The notes below the pieces were generated by a model. The model made no database searches and was not told the DNA's origin. It saw only the letters and a list, made by a program, of their open reading frames with translations. Shown one piece after another: positions 7,669 through 16,929 of a stretch of 64,000 nucleotides of DNA; positions within the stretch are counted from its first letter, which is position 1; each line of letters begins with the position of its first letter. Made by a program: the position numbers and the translations under genes. The DNA comes from an uncultured Pelagibacteraceae bacterium. Its GTDB lineage: Bacteria > Pseudomonadota > Alphaproteobacteria > Pelagibacterales > Pelagibacteraceae. The stretch is taken from positions 1-64,000 of the forward strand of contig CACAIK010000002.1 of the NCBI GenBank assembly GCA_902532525.1, written 5' to 3'.

Positions 7669-8750
7669 TGTATTTAATAATAACTAGAACTTTCCCTCCT
7701 GAAGTTGGTGGTATGCAAAATCTGATGTGGGGATTAGCAAGATCTTTATCAAAAATTGATATGGTTAAAGTTTTTGCCGATTATCATGAAGATCATAAAA
7801 AATTTGATGACAAAGTTTCATTTACAATTGAAAGAGTTAGTGGAGTTAAATTATTAAGAAAATATAGAAAATCTTTGCTTATAAATGAATATTTAAATGA
7901 AAATAAAAATGTGAATTGTATCATTGCAGATCACTGGAAAAGTTTAGAACTCATAAAATCCCAAAAAAGGAAAATATGTTTAATTCATTCTAAAGAAATT
8001 AATCACCCTAAAGGATCTAGATTAAACAAAAAAGTTTTAGAAGTTTTAAATAAAGTTGACCATGTGGTGGCAAACTCAAACTTCACAAAAAATTTAGCGG
8101 TTAGTCTTGGAATTGAAGAAAAAAGGTTAATAGTCATAAATCCAGGTGTAGATCCCGTTGAAGAAATTCCAAAAGATGACCTTAAACAAGCAGAAGAAAT
8201 TCTTAAAGGAAAAAAACAAAGGCTAATTACTGTTTCTAGATTTGACAAAAGAAAAAATCATGAAAAAGTTATTATGGCTATTAGGAATTTAAAAGAGAAA
8301 TATCCCGATATTACTTACACATGTATAGGATACGGAGATGAAGAAGAAAATTTAAAAAAATTAGTTATAGAATTAAAACTTGATAAATATGTAAATTTTT
8401 TAAGCGATATATCTAATGAATTAAAAAATGCATTAATTGCAAAATCTAATATTTTTATAATGCCATCAATAATTCACAAAACCTCAGTTGAAGGCTTTGG
8501 AATTTCTTTTATTGAGGCTGCACAATATGGGATTCCATCAATAGGTGGTAAAGATGGTGGTGCTTCTGATGCAATTGTTCATAATAAAACAGGATTAATT
8601 TGTGATGGTAATAGCCTAGATGATATTTATTCAAGCATAGATAATTTATTTGTAGGTAATAAATATATTGAGTTTGGAAAAGAGTGCAAAATACACTCTG
8701 AAAATTTTCTTTGGGACAAGATAATTGAAAACTACAAAAGAATCTTATAA
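7668..8750 (+). CDS. Glycosyltransferase family 4 (GT-B fold)
   Basis: A retaining sugar transferase for cell-surface glycans. The N-terminus MYLIITRTFPPEVGGMQNL is the GT4 acceptor-side opening. The central VVANSNFTKNLAVSLGIEEK leads to VINPGVD, then LITVSRFDKRKNHEKVI (phosphate-binding loop) and EGFGISFIEAAQYGIPSIG, the E-x7-E motif that contacts the donor sugar. Length (360) is normal. It starts on the overlapping TAATG of the redoxin gene. The sugar and acceptor are unknown; lipopolysaccharide or capsule assembly is the usual setting. Confidence 0.88.
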   Translation: MYLIITRTFPPEVGGMQNLMWGLARSLSKIDMVKVFADYHEDHKKFDDKVSFTIERVSGVKLLRKYRKSLLINEYLNENKNVNCIIADHWKSLELIKSQKRKICLIHSKEINHPKGSRLNKKVLEVLNKVDHVVANSNFTKNLAVSLGIEEKRLIVINPGVDPVEEIPKDDLKQAEEILKGKKQRLITVSRFDKRKNHEKVIMAIRNLKEKYPDITYTCIGYGDEEENLKKLVIELKLDKYVNFLSDISNELKNALIAKSNIFIMPSIIHKTSVEGFGISFIEAAQYGIPSIGGKDGGASDAIVHNKTGLICDGNSLDDIYSSIDNLFVGNKYIEFGKECKIHSENFLWDKIIENYKRIL

Positions 8751-8759
8751 AGTTAAATT

Positions 8760-9176
8760 ATGTTAGATAAATTTAATGGAATAATTTATTTAAGTATTTT
8801 TGTTGTTCATTTTATCGTTTACGCCGTTTATGCTTTTAGAACAGTTATTGCAACAAAGTCATTTTTAGATCAATACAATATAGATCACTCTGCAGCTGTG
8901 ATGGTTAGATTTTTTGGAGCACCGTTTATTGCATCAGTCTTAGTAGCACTATACATAATGCTAATTAAAGCAGATGGTTTGGCAGGAACATGGGGTTTCT
9001 TTACATTAATTTTTGCTCAAAACGTTTTATATTTTTTAATTGGGATATATACAATTTATATCAATAAGCTTGGACATAACGAAAAAACAAATAGTGAAGG
9101 TGTTATTGCATCGGGAATTTTAACAGTTCTAAGTGGAATTCTTTGCTACGGTCTAGCTGATAAAATTTATATTTAA
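8760..9176 (+). CDS. Small four-helix membrane protein of unknown function
   Basis: 138 residues with four predicted membrane helices, roughly residues 7-27, 49-67, 76-97 and 114-133. The loop after helix 1 contains AFRTVIATKSFLDQYNIDHS. I do not recognise a named family. It follows the glycosyltransferase by nine bases and is probably cotranscribed. Its last four bases overlap the end of tctA on the opposite strand. Confidence 0.7.
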   Translation: MLDKFNGIIYLSIFVVHFIVYAVYAFRTVIATKSFLDQYNIDHSAAVMVRFFGAPFIASVLVALYIMLIKADGLAGTWGFFTLIFAQNVLYFLIGIYTIYINKLGHNEKTNSEGVIASGILTVLSGILCYGLADKIYI

Positions 9177-10672
9177 CTTTTTTTTCTAAAAGTTGAAAAA
9201 ATTTGCCACCCAACAATTGTGATTGTGATCAATAATATTATTAGAGTTATTGGTCTATCCCATAAAAAATTAGGTGAACCATCACTTATTAAAAGTGACC
9301 TTCTCAATGTTTCCTCCATTAATCCCCCTAGTACAAAAGCTAATATTAAAGGTGGCATGGGAAAATCATAGAGCCTTAAAAAAGTTGCAACCACTGCAAT
9401 ACCTATCATTAAGAAAATATCAAAATTATTAAACGACATTAAATATATTCCTGTTACTGAAAAAAATAAAATTAAAGGAATTAAATAATTTCTAGGTACT
9501 GCTAAAATTCTAGCGATATAAGGTATTAAAGGTAAATTTAAAATTAAAAGCACTACCATACCAATGTACATTGACATAATAACCGACCAAAAAATTTCAG
9601 GGTTTGTTTGATAAAGTCTTGGTCCAGGCTGAATACCAAATCCTAAAAGAGCTCCAAGCATTACAGCAGTTGTTCCACTTCCAGGAATTCCTAATGTTAA
9701 TAATGGAACAAATGAACCAGAGCAAGCTGCATTATTTGCAGTTTCAGGTGCAGATAAACCATGAACGCTACCTTTTCCAAATTTTTGTTTTTCTTCTTCA
9801 TTCACATAATTTCTTTCCATTCCATAAGCTAAGAAAGATGCAATTGTTGCGCCTGCACCAGGTAAAACACCTATCAAGAAACCCAATATAGATGACCTAG
9901 GTATCGTTTTAGCCATTTTGATGGTTTCTTCTTTATTTACTTTAATTGAACCTAGTTCTGTTAATGAGATTTGTTTAGCAGCTCTGTTTGGATCTTTCCC
10001 TCTAAAAATAATTGTAAGAGCTTCACTCATTGCAAATGTAGCCATGACAATTAATACAAAGCTTATTCCGTCAGTTAAGTTCATATTGTTAAAGGTAAAT
10101 CTTGTTATATCTGACAATGAATCCTGACCTACTGTAGCTAACATTAATCCTAAAACTACCATCATCATTGCTTTTAAAAACTGTCCTTTAGATGAGAATG
10201 CAGAAATTGCAGTTAAACCCAAAATCATTAGTGCAAAATAGTCAGGCGACCTAAAAGCTAAACTTACTTTTGATAAACTAGGAGCTGCTACTAATAAAAA
10301 TATTGCAGAAATTGTTCCACCAGCAAATGAACTATAAGCTGCTATTGCCAAAGCTTTTCCTGCTTTACCTTGTTGTGCCATTGGATATCCATCAAATGCT
10401 GTTGCAACAGTTCCCGGTATTCCAGGAGCATTTAATAAAATAGAAGATGTAGATCCTCCAAAGACTGCTCCATAATAAACACCCGCCATTAAAATTAAAC
10501 CTGTTGATGGATCAAAGCCGTAAGTAATTGGTATCATTAATGCTATTGCTGTCATTGGTCCAAGTCCAGGTAACATTCCAATTATTGTTCCTGCAAAACA
10601 TCCAACCATCACCATTAAAATATTTGTTAGAGATAAAGCAGTTGATAATCCGATAAGTATTCCTTCGATCAT
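9173..10672 (-). CDS. tctA: Tripartite tricarboxylate transporter large permease (TctA)
   Basis: Main membrane subunit of a TTT-family transporter, which uses the ion gradient to bring in a carboxylate delivered by TctC. The 499 residues have about a dozen helices. The N-terminal GTIIGMLPGLGPMTAIALMIP and the second copy GFLIGVLPGAGATIASFLAYG are the paired GxxPG motifs of TctA, and PGIPGTVATAFDGYPMAQQGKAGKA is the other family hallmark. It is the last gene of tctC-tctB-tctA, overlapping tctB by four bases (ATGA). The substrate may be citrate or another carboxylate. Confidence 0.93.
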   Translation of the reverse strand: MIEGILIGLSTALSLTNILMVMVGCFAGTIIGMLPGLGPMTAIALMIPITYGFDPSTGLILMAGVYYGAVFGGSTSSILLNAPGIPGTVATAFDGYPMAQQGKAGKALAIAAYSSFAGGTISAIFLLVAAPSLSKVSLAFRSPDYFALMILGLTAISAFSSKGQFLKAMMMVVLGLMLATVGQDSLSDITRFTFNNMNLTDGISFVLIVMATFAMSEALTIIFRGKDPNRAAKQISLTELGSIKVNKEETIKMAKTIPRSSILGFLIGVLPGAGATIASFLAYGMERNYVNEEEKQKFGKGSVHGLSAPETANNAACSGSFVPLLTLGIPGSGTTAVMLGALLGFGIQPGPRLYQTNPEIFWSVIMSMYIGMVVLLILNLPLIPYIARILAVPRNYLIPLILFFSVTGIYLMSFNNFDIFLMIGIAVVATFLRLYDFPMPPLILAFVLGGLMEETLRRSLLISDGSPNFLWDRPITLIILLITITIVGWQIFSTFRKKS

Positions 10673-11139
10673 CCCATAACTCCAATGTATTTTAAAAAAG
10701 GATCACGAAGATAAATGTTTAATAATCCGTGTAACAAATACATAAATGCAGCAACAAATGGGAAAGATAAAATAAACATCAATCCCCATCTTCTTTCACC
10801 TAAGAAATAGTAAGATGCAAAAAGAAATAAAGAAGTTGATATAAAGTATCCAATTTTTAAAATTACAGCAGCATATATTAGTGAGATAATTATAAGATAA
10901 ATTATACTTTTGTAATCTAAGTGTTTATGATTTACCTCTGTAGTAACTTTTTCAGGTAAAATTATTTTTAAACTCGATAAAATTATTCCTGCCCAACCTA
11001 AATATATTGGGAAAGTCCTAGCATTGAATGGTGCGTTCTCATCAAATGCAAATACTTGAATGTTGTAAGCAGTGTATAGATAAAATACTGATAAAACTAA
11101 AAAAAGCAGTGAGATAAATTTTGTAGGACTTATTCTCAC
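10669..11139 (-). CDS. tctB: Tripartite tricarboxylate transporter small subunit (TctB)
   Basis: Small membrane subunit of the TTT transporter: 156 residues with four hydrophobic helices, the first at about residues 9-27 and the rest in the last 90 residues. FNARTFPIYLGWAGIILSSLKI matches the TctB pattern after helix 1. The start appears to be GTG at 11139. A weak AU-rich stem-loop separates it from tctC, so the binding protein may be made in excess. Its stop overlaps the tctA start. Confidence 0.87.
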   Translation of the reverse strand: MRISPTKFISLLFLVLSVFYLYTAYNIQVFAFDENAPFNARTFPIYLGWAGIILSSLKIILPEKVTTEVNHKHLDYKSIIYLIIISLIYAAVILKIGYFISTSLFLFASYYFLGERRWGLMFILSFPFVAAFMYLLHGLLNIYLRDPFLKYIGVMG

Positions 11140-11155
11140 TGCTTTACATTCTTTA

Positions 11156-11173
11156 ATAATCTATAAAGATTAT
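11156..11173 (-). other. AU-rich stem-loop between tctC and tctB
   Basis: Seven-base arms 11156-11162 and 11167-11173 around the loop ATAA, overlapping the tctC stop codon. No U-tract follows. It may protect the tctC message end, as in other binding-protein operons, but an AU-only stem this short could be chance. Confidence 0.3.
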
Positions 11174-12144
11174 ATTACTCCAAGTTTTTTCATTAGAGCT
11201 GTCATTTCAACTGTTTGTTTTTCTAAGAACGCATCAAATTTAGAACCTGGGTTATAAATATTTACCCATGCATTTCTTTTTCTAACAGCTTCCCACTCTG
11301 GTGTCTTTTGAACATCACCAAGCATTTTAGAGATTTTGTTATAGTCACTCATACTCATGCTTTTTGGTGCGAAGAAACCTCTCCAGTTAACAAACTGAAC
11401 ATCATATCCTTGCTCTTTTAATGTTGGAGCTTCTGGTGCATCACCTACTCTTTCAGGAGCTGTGATACCAATTATTCTTACTTGATCTCTAGCACCCATT
11501 ACTTCACCTAAACCTGTTGAAAGTATTTGAGTTTCTCCAGATAAAAGTCCAGCAAGCGCTTTTCCACCAGCATCATATGGAACATAGATCACATCGTTTG
11601 GATTTGCTCCAGCTGCTTGGAAAGCTAACGCACCAATTAAATGGTCCATGCTTCCTCTTACAGATCCTCCAGCCATTTTAATTGACTTTGGATCCTTTTG
11701 ATATTGATCAACTGCATCTTTGAAATTTTTGATAGGTGAATTTTTTGCAACAACTATTGCACCATAATCTCCAATTACACCTGCAATTGGTTTAACATCT
11801 TTATAAGATAAAGTGCCAGTACCTTTTACATAACCTTTGTGTCTTGTAATAGATCTTAACACCAATGGTGTTGACTGAACTAAAACTGTATCTTTCGGAG
11901 CGTTATTGATTAGGTAAGCCAAAGCCTTACCACCTCCACCACCTGACATATTTTCAAATGATGCACTTTTCAAAAAACCAGCTTTTGTTAATGCTTCTCC
12001 AGTACCTCTAGCAGTTCCATCCCAACCACCACCAGCACCACCGCCAATTAAAAAATGTAATTTTTCAACTGCAAATGAACTTGTTGATGAAAATAGAAGG
12101 AAAGCAGAGAATAAAACTGAAATAAAAGTTTTAATTAGTTTCAT
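11170..12144 (-). CDS. tctC: Tripartite tricarboxylate transporter substrate-binding protein (TctC)
   Basis: Periplasmic binding protein for the TTT transporter. I start it at the ATG at 12144, which has a GAGAGGAA ribosome binding site and yields a signal peptide ending near SSTSSFA; a longer frame to 12186 is unlikely. The mature N-terminus LHFLIGGGAGGGWDGTARG matches the TctC ligand loop. KMAGGSVRGSMDHL and VIYVPYDAGGKALAGLLSGE are family motifs of the Bug/TctC fold. First gene of the operon, divergent from an AbrB-like gene at 12206. Confidence 0.92.
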   Translation of the reverse strand: MKLIKTFISVLFSAFLLFSSTSSFAVEKLHFLIGGGAGGGWDGTARGTGEALTKAGFLKSASFENMSGGGGGKALAYLINNAPKDTVLVQSTPLVLRSITRHKGYVKGTGTLSYKDVKPIAGVIGDYGAIVVAKNSPIKNFKDAVDQYQKDPKSIKMAGGSVRGSMDHLIGALAFQAAGANPNDVIYVPYDAGGKALAGLLSGETQILSTGLGEVMGARDQVRIIGITAPERVGDAPEAPTLKEQGYDVQFVNWRGFFAPKSMSMSDYNKISKMLGDVQKTPEWEAVRKRNAWVNIYNPGSKFDAFLEKQTVEMTALMKKLGVI

Positions 12145-12205
12145 TATTTCCTCTCTTATTATATTTATGAAACCATCATTAAACATAAGTTATAAATTTT
12201 AGTCA

Positions 12206-13285
12206 ATGCTCAAATATAATTTTTCCAAAAACATAAAGGAATACATTTTAGCTTTAGTAGGTAGTTATAAAGCTCTATTTATAGGACTTGTTGGTGGATA
12301 CTTAGGTACTTTAATTAATCTGCCTTTGCCCTGGTTATTAGGATCTTTAGGTTTAAATTTATGCTTCGCATTTACAAATTTTAAAATAGTTTTTCCAACT
12401 AAATTATTAAATCCCATATTTTTAATTGTTGGTATAATTCTTGGTGGAACTTTAAATGTAACATTATTGTATAAAATTCATCTATGGATTTTTTCGTCAT
12501 TAGCGATGTTAATCTGCACAATAGTCAGTACTATTCTTGCTGGTTATTATTTTTTTAAAGTTTGTAAATTTAGTAAATTTATTTCAGTTTTAGCAGCTCT
12601 TCCGGGCGCATTTGTTCCAATATCTGCAGCATTATTAGAATTTGGTAAATCAAAAAACGACAAGGGTGTTTTGATCCCTCAGGCTACAAGAGTAATATTT
12701 ATTGTAAGTTTTGTGCCTATTTTTTTTATTAATAATTTAGGCTTCTCGGAAATGACAGGTTATAACTATGAAAATATCTATAACGAAAGATATTTTTTAG
12801 AAATATTATTTCTGTTAATAATTTGTTTCATTTTTGCAAACATCTTAAAAAATTATAAAATTCCATCGCCTACTTTAGTTGGTGCAATGGCTTTATCTGG
12901 TGCTTTTTATACTTTTGAAATTATTAATGCCAGATTTCCAGATGCATTTATAAATATTGCATTTATATTTCTAGGCACCGCTTTAGGAACCAGATTAAAC
13001 GGACTAAAAATTAAAGAATTATTATTTTTTATATTTCATGGAATAATAGTTAGTTCAATTTTGGTAATTGTTGCAATGATAACTGCTTATTTGCTTACTT
13101 ATATAGGGTTTGAATTTATCCCAACTTTTTTAAGTTTTGCACCTGGAGGAATTCATGAAATGGTTGTTATTAGTGTTGCTTATAACATTGATCCAATATT
13201 TGTGAGTTACCATCATTTTTTAAGAATTTTCATAATAGTATTATTTTTGCCTTTTTTATTGTCAAAATTTAAAAAAACTAATTAA
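12206..13285 (+). CDS. AbrB family membrane protein
   Basis: A 359-residue polytopic membrane protein built of two repeats, as in the AbrB/TIGR03082 family (annotated, without good support, as ammonia monooxygenase-like regulators). Repeat 1 has GYLGTLINLPLPWLLGSLG and, later, LAALPGAFVPISAALLEFG; repeat 2 has IPSPTLVGAMALSGA and FAPGGIHEMVVISVAYNID. The PG(G/A) plus (M/S) motif near the end of each half is the family hallmark. It diverges from tctC 61 bases away, a pairing that hints at a shared carboxylate-transport role. Its 3 prime end overlaps the GT9 gene by eight bases. Confidence 0.82.
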   Translation: MLKYNFSKNIKEYILALVGSYKALFIGLVGGYLGTLINLPLPWLLGSLGLNLCFAFTNFKIVFPTKLLNPIFLIVGIILGGTLNVTLLYKIHLWIFSSLAMLICTIVSTILAGYYFFKVCKFSKFISVLAALPGAFVPISAALLEFGKSKNDKGVLIPQATRVIFIVSFVPIFFINNLGFSEMTGYNYENIYNERYFLEILFLLIICFIFANILKNYKIPSPTLVGAMALSGAFYTFEIINARFPDAFINIAFIFLGTALGTRLNGLKIKELLFFIFHGIIVSSILVIVAMITAYLLTYIGFEFIPTFLSFAPGGIHEMVVISVAYNIDPIFVSYHHFLRIFIIVLFLPFLLSKFKKTN

Positions 13286-14219
13286 TTGCTTCTTGCATTC
13301 TTTGAAATACTTTATCTGCTGAAAGTTTGGTTAAATCTGAAACTTGGATTGCTTTAAAATGTTCTCGCTCTATACTAACTTTTTTAGCTGTAGTATGAGA
13401 TCCAAATAAAACCAATCCTTTTACATTTAAATGTGCCGCCATATGTGCTGGCCCAGTATCATTAGATATAACAAAATAACTATATTTAATTAATGATGAA
13501 AGTTGTGAAATATTTAGAGCTTTATTGTTATCTAAAATAATATTAGCTTCAATATCATTAGCTAATTTAATTTCATTTGGACCTGGAGCAATTAAAATTT
13601 GGATTTCCTCTTTAAAAGAAGATTTAATTTTTTTTATCAATTCATTGTAATATGGCCATCTTTTTATAGTTAAATGAGATGATGAAAAAGGGAATAAAAT
13701 TAAATATTTGTTTAAATTATATTTTTTTTTGATTTCAGAAATATCCTCACAGCTCCAAGAAAAGTCTGGTTTAGTTACATGATTGGTTTTAATTCCAGAA
13801 ACATTTAATTGATGTTCAAAGCGGTTTAGTACAGTGTCTTTATCAAAATCAATCTTACTAGTTCCTTCAGGAAGTGTTGTTTCTGTTGATGACCAAATAT
13901 CTGATGTTGCTTTTGGAAATAGAACCTTTTTATAAAAAATAGTTCTTTTAGAATTTTGAAGGTCATAAACCTTAGCAAATTTATATTTTTTTATCTTTCT
14001 CATTAATAAATATAAATAAATTAAGTTAAACCTAGAAAGTCTTTTATCTAAAATGACATCAGTTATATTTGGATTTTTTTTTAATAAATAATAATAAGGT
14101 TTGGTTGAGAGTATATAAAGATCATCATTTGGATGATTATCAGATATATCTTGAATTGCACCACTTGCTTGCGCTATATCACCTAAAGATCCATGTTTTA
14201 TAATAAGTATATTAGACAT
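13278..14219 (-). CDS. Glycosyltransferase family 9 (heptosyltransferase-like)
   Basis: Transfers a sugar, usually heptose, onto the lipopolysaccharide core on the cytoplasmic face. The N-terminus ILIIKHGSLGDIAQASGAIQ is the GT9 opening, LILFPFSSSHLTIKRWPYYNEL is the equivalent of the Pfam heptosyl core, and YFVISNDTGPAHMAAHLNV is the donor-binding signature near residue 252. Length (313) is typical. It diverges from a DUF6165 gene 32 bases away; such a pair occurs in other alphaproteobacteria. Confidence 0.88.
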   Translation of the reverse strand: MSNILIIKHGSLGDIAQASGAIQDISDNHPNDDLYILSTKPYYYLLKKNPNITDVILDKRLSRFNLIYLYLLMRKIKKYKFAKVYDLQNSKRTIFYKKVLFPKATSDIWSSTETTLPEGTSKIDFDKDTVLNRFEHQLNVSGIKTNHVTKPDFSWSCEDISEIKKKYNLNKYLILFPFSSSHLTIKRWPYYNELIKKIKSSFKEEIQILIAPGPNEIKLANDIEANIILDNNKALNISQLSSLIKYSYFVISNDTGPAHMAAHLNVKGLVLFGSHTTAKKVSIEREHFKAIQVSDLTKLSADKVFQRMQEAIN

Positions 14220-14251
14220 ATTTTTAACAACTTAACATAATATCAATTTAT

Positions 14252-14641
14252 ATGAATAAAATTTTAGTAGAAGTATCAGTTGGAGAATTGCTGGATAAAA
14301 TTTCAATTTTAGAAATTAAATCTGAAAAAATAAAAGATCCTGAGAAACTAAACTTTATAAATGATGAATATAAAATTTTAAAAGATCAATTAAATACAAA
14401 TATTAAAAATTACAGTGAAATTAAAAATTTATATAATTCACTAAAAAAAATTAATTCAAAGCTTTGGGTAATAGAAGATGACAAAAGGCTTTGCGAAAAA
14501 AATTCTGATTTTGGTGAAAAATTTATTAAATTATCAAGAGATGTTCACTTCCTTAATGATGAAAGGGCAAAATTAAAATTAGAAATAAATAATAAAACTG
14601 GTTCTAAAATTAAAGAAATTAAAGAATACACCAAATATTAG
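14252..14641 (+). CDS. DUF6165 family protein
   Basis: 129 residues opening with ILVEVSVGELLDKISILEIK and continuing with a long, charged, largely helical segment that looks coiled-coil. The opening (v-vs-GELLDKI-ILEIK) is the DUF6165 signature. Function is not established, but the family is found beside heptosyltransferases and surface-sugar genes, which holds here. It is soluble with no signal peptide. It ends two bases from the convergent Anbu gene. Confidence 0.78.
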   Translation: MNKILVEVSVGELLDKISILEIKSEKIKDPEKLNFINDEYKILKDQLNTNIKNYSEIKNLYNSLKKINSKLWVIEDDKRLCEKNSDFGEKFIKLSRDVHFLNDERAKLKLEINNKTGSKIKEIKEYTKY

Positions 14642-14643
14642 TT

Positions 14644-15366
14644 TTATTCCCAATCAAATCTTTGAAAAGAGTCAAATATCTTGAAAATACCTTGTGACCA
14701 TTGATTACAAACTTTGGAAAATTCAGGGTCATTCATATTTAAACATTTGAGTGATGCTATTTTGATTTCGTCTTTTTTGATTACAGCAAAATCTATAGGT
14801 GGACCAACTGTTAAATCACTTTTTAATGTTGAGTCCATTGATATTAGGGCACATCTCGATGCATCTCCAATTGAAACTTTTGGTGTGATTACTCTATCTA
14901 AAATAGGTTTTCCGTATTTAACTTCTCCTATGACCAAATATGGTTTGCTATCTGCTGGACGAATATAATTGCCCTGAGGGTAAACTAAATATAATTCTGG
15001 TGGTTGATCTTTTATTTGACCACCAACAATAAATGTTGAGCCTAATAATACACTGTCAGTATTAATCCCTTGTGGAGACGAGTGTTCAATATTAAGCGAG
15101 CCTATATATGATGCAATCTGCTCAAAATCACTACAAGTATTTAAATTCATAATACCTGTTTCACTTTTTAAATCTTTTTTGATGGAATTATAAACTGCTT
15201 GAGAGGTTCCAAGATTTCCTGATGTAACAATTACAATTGTTCTATCTCCAATATCATGCGTTAGCATTTTGGAATATATATTCACATTATCAAGTCCAGC
15301 ATTCGTTCTGGAGTCTGATGCAAAAACCAGTCCTGTCTCAGTTTTAATGCCAATACAATAAGTCAT
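14644..15366 (-). CDS. Proteasome-like peptidase Anbu
   Basis: A 240-residue Ntn-hydrolase of the bacterial Anbu (ancestral beta subunit) family. After Met removal the N-terminal nucleophile would be Thr (MTYCIGIKTETGLVFASDSR). The residues expected for proteasome-type catalysis are in place: D18 in FASDSR and K33 in YSKMLTHD, which correspond to D17 and K32 in mature numbering. SGNLGTSQAVYN and the late ALISMDSTLKSDLTVGPPID are Anbu-like. In other bacteria Anbu sits with an ATP-grasp protein, an alpha-E protein and a transglutaminase; here only the ATP-grasp partner is present, on the opposite strand 114 bases away. Confidence 0.88.
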   Translation of the reverse strand: MTYCIGIKTETGLVFASDSRTNAGLDNVNIYSKMLTHDIGDRTIVIVTSGNLGTSQAVYNSIKKDLKSETGIMNLNTCSDFEQIASYIGSLNIEHSSPQGINTDSVLLGSTFIVGGQIKDQPPELYLVYPQGNYIRPADSKPYLVIGEVKYGKPILDRVITPKVSIGDASRCALISMDSTLKSDLTVGPPIDFAVIKKDEIKIASLKCLNMNDPEFSKVCNQWSQGIFKIFDSFQRFDWE

Positions 15367-15480
15367 AGTAAATTAAATGTTTAAATTATATGTGATTACA
15401 ATAAAACCCATTTATTTCATATCAGCTATCTAATTTAATCATTTGCTTATTCAACTCTTATGTAAAAAAATTAATCTATT

Positions 15481-16929
15481 ATGTCTGATTTTTGGAAAAA
15501 CTACGACTCAAAATCTACTTTTGATGGTTATATCAGCAAAGAAAAGAAGTTGAGAAGTCATGCTAAAATCATTGCAGGGATACTTGAAAAGTATGGGAAA
15601 AAAAAATTACAAGAAATTGAAAAAAATTGTCAAAGTACAATAAGTGCTAGGGGAATAAATTTTAGAGTTTATGCAGCAAATAATAGAGCTGAAGAAAAAA
15701 AATGGCCTTTAGATATTATTCCTAGAATCATACCAAAAAGCCAATGGTTAAAGGTTGCTAAAGGACTTGCACAAAGAGTTAAGGCACTAAATTTATTTAT
15801 TGATGACGTGTACAATGCAAAAAAAATATTTAAAGATAAAGTAATACCAAAAGAATTAATTTTTAATTCCCCTTTATATTTAAAAGAATGTGAGGGTTTC
15901 TCCCCTAAACACAAATCATGGTCAAACATATCTGGTATAGATCTGATAAAAAATATAGATGGAGATTTTTTAGTTTTAGAAGATAACTTGAGAGTTCCAT
16001 CGGGAGTTTCATATATGTTGGAAAATAGGATGGTTATGAGAGATATTTTTCCAGAATTATTTACAAGATATAAGGTTTCCTCAGTACATCAATATGCAAA
16101 TAAATTATATAATTGTATGACAGAGTGTATTCCAAAGAAAACTACCAACCCACACATGGTTTTATTGACACCTGGTATCTACAATTCTGCTTATTTTGAA
16201 CACTCCTTTTTAGCTGAACAAATGGGTATAGCTTTAGTGGAGGGCAAGGATTTATTTGTTGAAAACGATCACGTCTATATGAAAACTGTTAAAGGACCTT
16301 TAAAAGTAGATTGTATTTACAGAAGAATTGATGACAATTTTATGGATCCTAAAGTTTTTTTCAAAGGATCATTGCTAGGTGTGCCAGGCGTTTTTAAATG
16401 TTGGAGAAAAGGTAATGTTGGAATAATAAATGCATTAGGTACAGGAGTAGCAGATGATAAAGCAGTTTATTCATATGTTAATAAAATGATCATTTATTAT
16501 TTAGGTGAACAACCAATTATCGATCAAGTTGAAACTCTTCTGTGTGGAGATAAAAAAAATAGAGATCATGTTATAGATAATATTTCAAAATATGTAGTTA
16601 AACCTTCCAATGCCTCAGGTGGCTATGGAATCATGATTGGTCCAAAAGCATCAAAAGCTGAAAAAGATGAAATGATAAAAAATATAAAAAAAAATCCAAG
16701 AAATTATATCGCACAACCTTTGGAAATTTTATCAACAGTTCCAACAATTACCCCTGACAATATTGAGCCACGGCATTTAGATTTAAGACCTTTTATTTTA
16801 ACTGGTAAATCTACCTATGTTACGACGGGGGGATTAACTAGAGTTGCTCTAAAAAAAGGAAGTACAATTGTAAATAGTTCGCAAGGTGGAGGCTCCAAAG
16901 ATACATTAATTGTTGATAGTAGAAACTAA
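15481..16929 (+). CDS. Circularly permuted ATP-grasp protein (COG2308 type)
   Basis: A likely ATP-dependent amide or peptide ligase with a permuted ATP-grasp fold. The 482 residues show RIIPKSQWLKVAKGLAQRVKALNLF near residue 80, LVLEDNLRVPSGVSYMLENR near residue 162, VDCIYRRIDDNFMDP near residue 279, and the nucleotide-binding end VVKPSNASGGYGIMIGP and LDLRPFILTG. This family occurs beside Anbu and alpha-E proteins in a predicted peptide-synthesis or tagging system. The fused or adjacent alpha-E domain seen elsewhere is missing: the protein ends soon after the ATP-grasp core. The 3 prime end overlaps the next minus-strand gene by four bases. Confidence 0.87.
   Translation: MSDFWKNYDSKSTFDGYISKEKKLRSHAKIIAGILEKYGKKKLQEIEKNCQSTISARGINFRVYAANNRAEEKKWPLDIIPRIIPKSQWLKVAKGLAQRVKALNLFIDDVYNAKKIFKDKVIPKELIFNSPLYLKECEGFSPKHKSWSNISGIDLIKNIDGDFLVLEDNLRVPSGVSYMLENRMVMRDIFPELFTRYKVSSVHQYANKLYNCMTECIPKKTTNPHMVLLTPGIYNSAYFEHSFLAEQMGIALVEGKDLFVENDHVYMKTVKGPLKVDCIYRRIDDNFMDPKVFFKGSLLGVPGVFKCWRKGNVGIINALGTGVADDKAVYSYVNKMIIYYLGEQPIIDQVETLLCGDKKNRDHVIDNISKYVVKPSNASGGYGIMIGPKASKAEKDEMIKNIKKNPRNYIAQPLEILSTVPTITPDNIEPRHLDLRPFILTGKSTYVTTGGLTRVALKKGSTIVNSSQGGGSKDTLIVDSRN

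Noticed and set aside
9604..9891. Plus-strand reading frame of 95 codons inside tctA
   Set aside because: Antisense shadow of a clear TctA gene, with a Gln/Leu-rich composition caused by the opposite strand.
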